A stretch of DNA of 64,000 nucleotides from an uncultured Phocaeicola sp. (GTDB lineage: Bacteria > Bacteroidota > Bacteroidia > Bacteroidales > Bacteroidaceae). Position 1 is the stretch's first letter, and every line of letters starts with the position of its first letter. The notes beneath the pieces were generated by a model. The model was not told the origin of the DNA, did not search any database, and was given only the letters and a program-made list of their open reading frames with translations. Position numbers and translations under genes: made by a program. Shown in pieces: positions 44,239-51,883 of this stretch. The stretch spans positions 1 through 64,000 of the forward strand of contig CALUJF010000005.1 of assembly GCA_944320855.1 (NCBI GenBank), written 5' to 3'.

Positions 44239-45250
44239 TCACCGACCAATATCCACCTTTGTCAGGTCCCACACGCTTTATTATTCCTTCCGCCTTCAGT
44301 TTCGATATCTGCTTTTCAACGGCTTTGGGAGTAATGCCTATACGTTCAGCAATTGCGGCTGCGCTCAAAGTATTTTCCTTAGAGAGCAAATCAATGATTT
44401 TCTCCCTACTTTTTGCTGTTTTCTCCCTACTTTTTATGGTTTTCTCCCTACTTTTTATGGTCTCCGGATATTCGATTGATTTTTTGTAAGTGTCTATATC
44501 GTTAGCAAGATTCTTAATCATTACAGAAGTCATAAACTCCCGGAATATATTTAAATCTTCATTTTCACGCGTTTCTACTAAAGCCTTTATATATTCTTCC
44601 TTGTCCTCTTTCAGGATTTTAGTGGGTATAAGTCCTAATTCAAACTGCAGGAAGTTCATAATCAGCCTTGCCATTCTTCCATTTCCATCTGCCCATGGGT
44701 GTATTGTCACCAGATTATAGTGAGCGTCAAATGTTATATTATATAGTTGGATAACATTTTTATCAACGAAGTTTTTCCTTTCATTATTCAGGTTCAAGCA
44801 AAATTCCGACAATTTATCCTGGATTTTATTATAGCCAATGTAAGACCGTCCGCCTATTCCAACTGTTACATTTAGTAACCGCAAATCTCCTTTTGCAGAA
44901 GAAAAATCTCCCAATGCAGTTTTATACTCTTTACCTGTATTTTTCATGACTAAGGCCGACAAATCTTTTAGCATTTCAATGCTAATAGGAGTGTGTGCTT
45001 TTGCTAATTGAATCGCTTTCTCATATGCTGATTTAAGGTCAAGGTTCATATTCTGTTCCTCAATACTCTTACCTTTCAGGCTTATACCATGATCGAACAT
45101 TATTTGATTTTCAAGCTCGGTTATTGTAGAGCCTTCTATAGCTGTTGAATGTGTAATTAGCGAATAAAGATAGAATTTATCGTAATCTATCTGTTGGTCA
45201 ATGCCTAATTCCTTGTATTCCTTGATTAGAGTTTCGAGTGGTGTCTGCAT
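44228..45250 (-). CDS. Fic-domain protein with winged-helix C-terminus
   Basis: A 340-aa Fic enzyme, a class that normally transfers AMP from ATP to target hydroxyl groups. The active loop is HPWADGNGR (184-192). An N-terminal inhibitory motif, STAIEG (Ser35, Glu39, Gly40), fits the (S/T)xxxE(G/N) rule, so activity is probably self-restrained. Residues 264-284 repeat the heptad T(I/A)KSREK three times as a linker, then a winged-helix domain (about 295-330, AAAIAERIGITPKAVEKQISKL) suggests DNA binding. The start is MQTPLETL (45250); the ATG at 45271 overlaps the promoter core. Target unknown. Confidence 0.88.
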   Translation of the reverse strand: MQTPLETLIKEYKELGIDQQIDYDKFYLYSLITHSTAIEGSTITELENQIMFDHGISLKGKSIEEQNMNLDLKSAYEKAIQLAKAHTPISIEMLKDLSALVMKNTGKEYKTALGDFSSAKGDLRLLNVTVGIGGRSYIGYNKIQDKLSEFCLNLNNERKNFVDKNVIQLYNITFDAHYNLVTIHPWADGNGRMARLIMNFLQFELGLIPTKILKEDKEEYIKALVETRENEDLNIFREFMTSVMIKNLANDIDTYKKSIEYPETIKSREKTIKSREKTAKSREKIIDLLSKENTLSAAAIAERIGITPKAVEKQISKLKAEGIIKRVGPDKGGYWSVNGQ

Positions 45251-45268
45251 GTTCTTTATCCTTTGTTG

Positions 45269-45276
45269 CAAAAATA
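45269..45276 (-). promoter_or_regulatory. -7 promoter element of the Fic gene
   Basis: The minus strand reads TATTTTTG (TAnnTTTG), 18 bp before the chosen start and overlapping the alternative ATG at 45271. Confidence 0.55.
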
Positions 45277-45697
45277 TACATTTTTGGTGAGATATGAACT
45301 GATATAATGAAAATGTTGGGGCATACGCTAATTCTTCACAAAAAATAAAATGCCATCAACAGCCGAGTTATATAAACTATGAAATAAAGCGTTGAAAAAT
45401 TATAAAAAACAAAAAATAGAGCCACATAACAACACATTTATGTTATCCAGTATCATTTACATGAAACTGACAGCCGGTGAAAACTCACTGAACGTTTAAA
45501 CGTACAATAAATATTCACCGGCTGTTTAAATGACTCTCGAACAGTATTAAAGAAGTATTTGGCACTGTTCGAATATTATGCAAATTGTTTCTTATTTTCC
45601 TTACATTATTATATCATCATAAATTCCCTATATATTAATAAATATATTGAGTATTATCAACATGAATAATAAAACGATATTAAACTCCAAACCTTAC
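45277..45697. repeat. Nested palindromes and phased motifs between Fic and susD
   Basis: The 421-bp gap holds CAGCCGGTGAA paired with TTCACCGGCTG (11 bp) around a perfect ACGTTTAAACGT palindrome, then TCGAACAGT paired with ACTGTTCGA (9 bp). TTCACC, TTTAAA, CTCGAA and TTAAAG units are spaced 11 bp apart through the right half. No T-run terminator for the susCD operon is evident. The last 100 bp, A/T rich, hold nothing recognised. Confidence 0.7.
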
Positions 45698-47191
45698 CTA
45701 TTTATTTTTAGGCAAGCTGTTAGCCCAATCCTTGTTTTGTTCAACTCCAAAACCTGCATTTACCTCAGCAGATGGAATAGGAAATACAAGGTTAGAGATT
45801 TTATAGTTACTAAATGTAAATGCAACATCAGGAGAGTTGTAAGCATAAACGTTTGCATTTTCATCCCATCTGCGCAAATCATATAATCTCAAGCCTTCTT
45901 GGAATAATTCTCGTGCTCTTTCATCTTTAATGAAAGCCAATAAATCCGCATCGTTTGAAGGTAAATCAGATGTATCAATAATAGAGCTGTTTCTTTTTGC
46001 AACCTTCAACAATGCATCTTGTGATTTACTAATATCATATTGAGTAGTACTTCTCAAATATGACTCCGCTATAATAAGATACATTTCTGGCGCATTAACA
46101 ATATAATTTGTAGCTACCGCTGGATTACTTGTGCTCGCACATGATAGTTTACCTCCGTTAAAAACAGGAGCTTGAGGTGTAGAATCTTTTCCATCCCCGA
46201 AAATACTAGTTCTACAATCAGTAGCTTCATACAATGCCTTCAACTTCGGACTAGGACTAAAATTATATGTCGACCATAGTGTTCCATAAGAGCTGGCAGC
46301 CCAGTTATTAGAATTTGTTATAGCTAATTCAAAAAAACTTTCTGTATTTTTAAAAGGAGTGTTATATAAAGCCTTGTAAGCATCAGCAGTGTATGCCAAA
46401 GTATTTGTTTTCGGCTTCAGGCTTAAAGCTGAATTTGCAGCAGAAATTGCTCCATCCCAATTTTCCATATACAAATATGTACGCGCTAAAATTCCATAAG
46501 TCGCTGCCTTTCCAATATACTTAGCATCATCTCTATCACCTCCTGCTTTATCAAAACTTGAAAGAGCATTATTCAGGTCTGTTGTAATAGCTGTATATGT
46601 ATCACCAATAGAAGAGCGAGAAACATCTTTCAAAGCTTCTTTAGGCATATCAATAACAACAATTCCCGGTTCATTCGAGAAATCTTGACCATTGACTTTT
46701 ATCTGGTGTGCATAAATATTTACCAATACGAGCTGCGAATAAGCCCTTAATGCATATGCTTCAGCCATACACAAATCAAGCTGCTTCTTTTCCTCATCAC
46801 TTGAAGTATCGTAGATTGCTTTTGACGCTTCAATTATTCTGGCAGCGTTATCAGCAACTTTGTAACCATATTCCCAAATATATTTCAAATAAGTATCTGT
46901 TTCATTGAATGTGAAAGTGTATATATCATCCCAATGTCCTGTTTTACCATTCCAATATGATAAGTCTGTAGGAATATCACCTATTGCTAATGAATAGTTT
47001 CCGGCAAAATAAGGATAAAATAATTGGTAATATGTTCCATTTAAAGCAGTAGATATATTAGCAACAGAATTAAGCCCCGTTTCTACATCTACCCCAGTAT
47101 AATTATCTGTTTCTAAAAAAACGTTTCCACATCCGGAAGTAGTAAAAATTAATCCCGCTAATGCGCAAACTTTTAAAATATTTTTTTTCAT
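45698..47191 (-). CDS. SusD-like glycan-binding lipoprotein, switch cassette 1
   Basis: A 497-aa SusD/RagB-family lipoprotein (TTSGC, Cys21), partner of the SusC encoded 19 bp upstream. Helical TPR-like segments (LDLCMAEAYALRAYSQLVLVNIYA) and the C-terminal block FIKDERARELFQEGLRLYDLRRWDE are family signatures. No enzymes lie in the cassette, so the substrate cannot be deduced. It is expressed only when the invertible promoter segment points leftward, as in this sequence. Confidence 0.92.
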   Translation of the reverse strand: MKKNILKVCALAGLIFTTSGCGNVFLETDNYTGVDVETGLNSVANISTALNGTYYQLFYPYFAGNYSLAIGDIPTDLSYWNGKTGHWDDIYTFTFNETDTYLKYIWEYGYKVADNAARIIEASKAIYDTSSDEEKKQLDLCMAEAYALRAYSQLVLVNIYAHQIKVNGQDFSNEPGIVVIDMPKEALKDVSRSSIGDTYTAITTDLNNALSSFDKAGGDRDDAKYIGKAATYGILARTYLYMENWDGAISAANSALSLKPKTNTLAYTADAYKALYNTPFKNTESFFELAITNSNNWAASSYGTLWSTYNFSPSPKLKALYEATDCRTSIFGDGKDSTPQAPVFNGGKLSCASTSNPAVATNYIVNAPEMYLIIAESYLRSTTQYDISKSQDALLKVAKRNSSIIDTSDLPSNDADLLAFIKDERARELFQEGLRLYDLRRWDENANVYAYNSPDVAFTFSNYKISNLVFPIPSAEVNAGFGVEQNKDWANSLPKNK

Positions 47192-47210
47192 ACGTTTTCC
47201 TTATTATAAG

Positions 47211-50210
47211 TTAGAATGTCAACTGAATACCACCAATGAAAGTTCTGGTTGCCGGATACTGCCATGCAATAATACCGTTAGAATATGTTTCAGGATTATA
47301 TCCGACAAAATCATTAGCAGTAAATGTATATAGATTATCAACAGAGATATAAGCACGTAGTTTTTGGATTAACAATTTCTTTGTATATTTTACCGGTACA
47401 TTATATCCTAATGTCATATTACTTATTCTCAAGAAATTTCCGCTATACAAGAATCTTGAAGAATCCTTGGTCGCATTATTAGGATCTTTATAAATGTATT
47501 GTGGGTATTTAGCATCCTTATTATCTTCCGTCCATGAATCAAGAGCTACATCTTTCAACGGTGTACGGTATGCCATACCAAATCCAGTGAATGGGGCACC
47601 ACTATCATAAACTTTTCCTCCCAATCTGTATGTGAAATCTAAATTGAAATCAAACCCATTCCAATTCAAGCTGGTTCCAAAACCTCCTAAAAATTTTGGT
47701 TCTGCACTGCCTAAATATCTTTTTGCTGCCGCATTGTAATCAGATGTAGTTTCATCCCCTTCTTCATTTAGATACCATAACGGTTTACCGTTTTTAGGAT
47801 CTACACCAGCGTATTCTTTCATATAGAATTGTCTGTACGGCCTTCCTTCTTCTATTATTTGTATATCGTATTCAATAGGTTCGTCTGTTGAAAGTTTGAT
47901 AATTCTGTTTTGATTCCATGTGAAATTTCCATACAGATTCCATGTGAAATCGCTACTCTGAATAAGTGAGGTATTTAATGAGAATTCAACTCCTCTATTT
48001 CGTATAGAGCCTATGTTTTGGTAAACGACATCAAGCCCTGTAGTCATAGACAATGGCACTTCGAATAATGCATCTGTAGTCTTTTCATTATAATAATCAA
48101 AAGTCAAATGTATTCTGTTAATCAAAGACAAATCAAAACCTACATCAAATTTATTTGAAATTTCCCAAGTTAAGTTTGGGTTAGATAGACTTGTTGGTAC
48201 AATACCAGGAGTATCATTATAGTTTTTCCCTGACTCATAAAAGCCTCTTGCTGCATACCAGTCAATATCTTGGTTTCCTACAGTTCCATATGAAGCTCTA
48301 AGCGTAGCATTTGTAATAATTTCATTATCCGATAAGAAATCTTCACCAGTGATTCTCCATTTACCTCCTACAGACCAGAAGTTACCCCATCTGTTGTTTG
48401 AGCCGAACACGGACGAACCATCACGTCGGAAAGAACCGGACAAATAATATTTGTCAGCATATGAATAATGTATATCAGAAAAATACGAAGCTAATTTCGC
48501 TTCTTTTTTATAATATTCAGATGTTACTGGAGTTCCTGCAGTTGACATATCAGTCATTCCACTTTCAGCAAATGGGAAATCACAGGCTTCATACACTTCA
48601 TAGAAATAATTCTTTATCTGCATTTCCTGTCCCAACATAACTCCAATGTCATGTTTACCAAATGTATGATTCCAACCTAAAACATTATTCCATGTAATAG
48701 TTGTGTATCTCGAATTATATTGATAAGCGTATCCATTAGTATCCATGCCCTGAGGATTATAAAGAGCACTCCAATAAAGGTACTGTCGCAAGTCAGACAT
48801 ATTCAGACCAAAGGTAGTTTTTGCATATATTCCCTTACCGAAATCAACCTGAAGATATGGATTAAAGTTAAGAGTCTGGTTGTTATTACGACTTATTTCA
48901 CCAGCTTTCTCATCAGTTAACGCTAAAGGATTATACATATTAATATTAGCATAATTCCCTTCCTCATCATAGAAAGGCATTAAAGGATTCATAGAACTTA
49001 TTGCTGCAGTAATCGGACTGCTCATAGCTCCTGCTGTAGATTGAGAAAATCCATTTTGTGTAGAATTGCTATATGAAGCATTTACACCAAAACTTAAATA
49101 ATTATATTTAGTTTCTAAGTTCAATCTTCCAGAATATCTGTTCATATCCGAACCTATAATAAGTCCGTCTGTATCCAAGTAACCTAAACTGAAAAAGTAG
49201 CCGGTTTTTCCTGAACTACCTTGCACATTTACATTATAGTCCTGATAATATCCATTTCTTGTAATTTTATCCATCCAGTCATAAGAAGATGTGCCATCCC
49301 ATCCATAAAGACTCTTAAAGTAATTCAGAGATTCGTCATAAGTACCGCCTTGAGCAGCCATTCTTCCTTGTATAAACAGATCAACAGTTTCTTGCGCATT
49401 AGCAAAATCCATATTGTTATTGCCCATTGAAACAAAACCCTGTTTAATATCAAGATTTACGTTTAATTTTCCCTCACTTCCTTTCTTTGTTGTTATAACA
49501 ATAACACCATTTGCGGCACGTGATCCATAAATAGCTGTAGCTGCAGCATCTTTAAGGACTGTTACACTCTCAATATCGGCAGGATTGATTGCTGCCATTG
49601 GGTCGAAATAGTCATTGGTTCCAGACCATATACCATCAGACTCCGAACTAACAGGCATGCCATCAATTACATATAAAGGTTGCGTTCCTGAATTTAAAGA
49701 GCCTCTACCGCGAACGTAAATTTCACTCCAAACTCCAGGCATACTTGTAGAATTGCTCATCTGTACTCCCGGGATGTTACCTTCCAACGCTTTTACAAAA
49801 TTAGCATCTGTCCTTTTAGCCAATGTTTTGTCATCAACTACGGAAGCAGCTCCCGTAAACGAAGCTTTTTTCTGTACACCATATCCAGTAACCACAACCT
49901 CATCCAACATTTCCGAGTCTGAATGCAAAATCACATTTACAACAGGCTTCACTGCCACTTCCTGTGTCTTCATTCCGATGAACGAAACAACTAAAGTTCC
50001 GGCCGAACTTGGAACATTAGTAATAGTGAAATTACCATCAATATCAGTTACAGTACCTACAGTAGTACCTTTCACCAATACAGATGCACCCACTACCGGC
50101 AAACCGTCCTCATGAGAAGTGACAGTACCTGTCACCTTTGAGACCTGAGCGTTTACCAGACCTATGCCGATAAACAGGCAGGTCATTAACAGCATCAATT
50201 TTCTTTTCAT
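47211..50210 (-). CDS. SusC-like TonB-dependent transporter, switch cassette 1 (intact)
   Basis: A complete 999-aa SusC: signal peptide to about Ala21, carboxypeptidase-regulatory-like domain (about 25-98), EMLDEVVVTGYG before the plug, and a barrel ending in FIGGIQLTF. Residues 68-84 (SSAGTLVVSFIGMKTQE) are encoded by the 51-bp sequence that recurs inverted at 51833-51883, where the cassette-2 SusC begins. The first 67 residues, including the export signal, thus lie on a segment that could be swapped onto the other SusC. Confidence 0.94.
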   Translation of the reverse strand: MKRKLMLLMTCLFIGIGLVNAQVSKVTGTVTSHEDGLPVVGASVLVKGTTVGTVTDIDGNFTITNVPSSAGTLVVSFIGMKTQEVAVKPVVNVILHSDSEMLDEVVVTGYGVQKKASFTGAASVVDDKTLAKRTDANFVKALEGNIPGVQMSNSTSMPGVWSEIYVRGRGSLNSGTQPLYVIDGMPVSSESDGIWSGTNDYFDPMAAINPADIESVTVLKDAAATAIYGSRAANGVIVITTKKGSEGKLNVNLDIKQGFVSMGNNNMDFANAQETVDLFIQGRMAAQGGTYDESLNYFKSLYGWDGTSSYDWMDKITRNGYYQDYNVNVQGSSGKTGYFFSLGYLDTDGLIIGSDMNRYSGRLNLETKYNYLSFGVNASYSNSTQNGFSQSTAGAMSSPITAAISSMNPLMPFYDEEGNYANINMYNPLALTDEKAGEISRNNNQTLNFNPYLQVDFGKGIYAKTTFGLNMSDLRQYLYWSALYNPQGMDTNGYAYQYNSRYTTITWNNVLGWNHTFGKHDIGVMLGQEMQIKNYFYEVYEACDFPFAESGMTDMSTAGTPVTSEYYKKEAKLASYFSDIHYSYADKYYLSGSFRRDGSSVFGSNNRWGNFWSVGGKWRITGEDFLSDNEIITNATLRASYGTVGNQDIDWYAARGFYESGKNYNDTPGIVPTSLSNPNLTWEISNKFDVGFDLSLINRIHLTFDYYNEKTTDALFEVPLSMTTGLDVVYQNIGSIRNRGVEFSLNTSLIQSSDFTWNLYGNFTWNQNRIIKLSTDEPIEYDIQIIEEGRPYRQFYMKEYAGVDPKNGKPLWYLNEEGDETTSDYNAAAKRYLGSAEPKFLGGFGTSLNWNGFDFNLDFTYRLGGKVYDSGAPFTGFGMAYRTPLKDVALDSWTEDNKDAKYPQYIYKDPNNATKDSSRFLYSGNFLRISNMTLGYNVPVKYTKKLLIQKLRAYISVDNLYTFTANDFVGYNPETYSNGIIAWQYPATRTFIGGIQLTF
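49960..50010 (-). repeat. Predicted inversion site 1 (in cassette-1 susC)
   Basis: A 51-bp match, inverted, to 51833-51883 with a single mismatch. The core reads AAGTTC-GGCCG-GAACTT on the minus strand. Homology stops abruptly on the promoter side of the core and fades gradually on the barrel side, as expected for a site-specific crossover within homologous genes. Confidence 0.85.
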
Positions 50211-50520
50211 AAAAATCTCTCTCTTAAAGTTTAACTTTACATTAATAAATTTTTGTTCTCTCTAACGGGGTGCAAAAATACAAAATATTCTCAAAACTTC
50301 ATCCTTTTTTTAAGTAAAAAGCTTACTTTGTTTACCTTTTAACACTTTAATTGACTTTTTGCTTCAAAAAATTCATTTTAGGCTGTATTTTATTGCGCAA
50401 AATATACAAAATGTCATACATATAGCATTTTGTTATAATTCGATATTTATAATGTGTAATAATTTATGTCTTGACAATTTTAATATCGCTATATTCACAA
50501 TTTATAAATCAAAAAGTATT
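50211..50520. other. Promoter region inside the invertible segment
   Basis: A 310-bp A/T-rich gap between the divergent susC and recombinase genes. It holds the susC -7 element at 50273-50280. No convincing TAnnTTTG core was found for the recombinase, and nothing else was recognised. Confidence 0.4.
50273..50280 (-). promoter_or_regulatory. -7 promoter element driving the switchable susC
   Basis: The minus strand reads TATTTTTG (TAnnTTTG), 62 bp before the susC start. It lies between the inversion sites, so its direction would flip with the segment. Confidence 0.6.
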
Positions 50521-51687
50521 ATGGAAAAGATTTGTTTTAAGTTAGTGTTAAATCGTGAAAATAATCTAAATGAAAATAAAAAGAGCATGATTGAAGTAGA
50601 AGCAAGGCAGGTTTCAAAAACAGTATACTTACCTACAAATGTATATCTTAAACCTATTCAATGGGATAAGGACGAACAGGTGGTGTTGCCTTCTCATCCA
50701 AACCATGAGCTATTGAACAGGTTTCTGCAGGAGTGTATGCTTAAACTTGAATGGAAAGAATTGCAGATGTGGAAAAATAACACGCCTCTTTCCTTGGAAC
50801 AACTTGTATCTTCTGAGAATAATGACACAAAGGAAATTTCTCGTTCTTTTACCGATTTCTGCAGAAAATATATTATTTCAAGCAGAAAACGCGAGAGTAC
50901 CAAAAAGAATCTGATGACTACGGTGAAACTTATAGATGCATATGATGATAATACGTCCTTCAAATCGTTGACATACGAATACATTATAGGATTTGAACAC
51001 TTTCTTTCATCGAAAAACTTTAAGGTAAATACAATAATAAAACATATCAAACATCTGAGGAGCTTTTATAATGAAGCGATGAACAGAGAACTGATAAAGC
51101 AAGGTGAAGATGCATTCAGAAAATACAAGATGCTTAAAGGTGAGGCTAAATATACATTCCTTCTGCCCGAAGAATTGCATAGGCTGGAGAATCTGTCATT
51201 GGAGGGAAAGGACAGGCGTATGCTGCATACACTTGATGCTTTTCTGTTCTGCTGTTATACCGGGCTGAGATATTCCGATTTCCATTCGTTGAAGAAGGAC
51301 AATTTTGTCTATATCAATAACAATATGTGGCTTATATATAAATCGGTAAAGACAGAAGTAGAAGCAAGGCTTCCTCTTTATCTCCTTTTCAATGGACATG
51401 CGATGTCTATCCTTGAAAGATACAAATGCGACATTGATGCCTTTTTCAGAATACGTTCCAATTCCAGTATTGACAAAGAATTAATCAAGATAAAGAACCT
51501 GGCTGGAATAAATACTCATATTTCATTCCATACTGCAAGACATACCAACGCCACCTTATTGGTGTATAAAGGCGTAAACATAACGACTGTGCAGAAACTG
51601 CTTGGACACAAGAATATAAAGACTACTCAGCATTATGCAGACATACTTCCGCAAGGGATAGTGAATGATTTGGAAAGGAATGCATGA
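50521..51687 (+). CDS. Tyrosine recombinase (predicted SusC/SusD switch invertase)
   Basis: A 388-aa site-specific recombinase starting at MEKICFKLVLNREN (50521); the 54 codons upstream are A/T-rich non-family sequence. It has an N-terminal arm-binding-like region (1-90), a SAM-like core-binding domain (about 105-200) and the catalytic domain. That domain shows a full active site: Arg250 (TGLRYSDFHSL), Lys277, His337-x-x-Arg340 (HTAR), His363 (LLGHKNI) and Tyr372. It is of the Bacteroidetes type used for DNA inversion and by mobile elements. It lies within the segment bounded by the inverted 51-bp sites. Confidence 0.93.
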   Translation: MEKICFKLVLNRENNLNENKKSMIEVEARQVSKTVYLPTNVYLKPIQWDKDEQVVLPSHPNHELLNRFLQECMLKLEWKELQMWKNNTPLSLEQLVSSENNDTKEISRSFTDFCRKYIISSRKRESTKKNLMTTVKLIDAYDDNTSFKSLTYEYIIGFEHFLSSKNFKVNTIIKHIKHLRSFYNEAMNRELIKQGEDAFRKYKMLKGEAKYTFLLPEELHRLENLSLEGKDRRMLHTLDAFLFCCYTGLRYSDFHSLKKDNFVYINNNMWLIYKSVKTEVEARLPLYLLFNGHAMSILERYKCDIDAFFRIRSNSSIDKELIKIKNLAGINTHISFHTARHTNATLLVYKGVNITTVQKLLGHKNIKTTQHYADILPQGIVNDLERNA

Positions 51688-51708
51688 AATACCTAAGGAT
51701 TTTCTTTT

Positions 51709-51789
51709 ACTGACAATGTCAGTAACAATACTGACAATTGTAGGTAATTATACTGACATATGTAGGTAACATTTCCGACATATGTCAGT
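51709..51789. repeat. 22-bp phased array of GACAnnTGT units
   Basis: Four units: ACTGACAATGTCAGT, ACTGACAATTGTAGGT, ACTGACATATGTAGGT and CCGACATATGTCAGT. Their GACA cores start at 51712, 51733, 51755 and 51777 (steps 21, 22, 22). The outer units are dyads. The array lies between the recombinase stop and inversion site 2, inside the invertible segment. Confidence 0.85.
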
Positions 51790-51832
51790 ATCAAAAGGAG
51801 AATAAACTTTTTATGGGGCGGACGGGCTTCTA

Positions 51833-51883
51833 AAGTTCGGCCGGAACTTTAGTTGTTTCGTTTATCGGAATGAAGACACAGGA
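51833..51883 (+). repeat. Predicted inversion site 2 (start of silent susC)
   Basis: Partner of 49960-50010. Here the core is a perfect 9-bp inverted repeat CTAAAGTTC (51830-51838) and GAACTTTAG (51844-51852) with spacer GGCCG. The susC reading frame is open from 51834; a TAA stop at 51831-51833 lies directly before it. Confidence 0.85.

Larger units (their letters stand above)
49960..51883. mobile_element. Predicted invertible DNA segment with promoter, susC 5' end and recombinase
   Basis: Bounded by inverted 51-bp sites, the segment of about 1.8-1.9 kb carries the first 67 codons of SusC, the -7 promoter element at 50273-50280, a tyrosine recombinase gene and a 22-bp phased array. Inversion would disconnect the cassette-1 SusC and join promoter, signal peptide and N-terminal domain in frame to the cassette-2 SusC. 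Phase variation of SusC/SusD proteins by a DNA invertase is known in Bacteroides fragilis; the present switch is inferred from sequence. Confidence 0.8.

Noticed and set aside
44202-44489. Plus-strand frames repeating LPTFYGF over the Fic linker
   Set aside because: They are the antisense reading of the KSREK repeat and have no independent support.
50521-51687. The tyrosine recombinase as the integrase of an integrated conjugative element or phage
   Set aside because: No tRNA att site, conjugation or phage genes nearby; the inverted sites in the two susC genes explain its position better.
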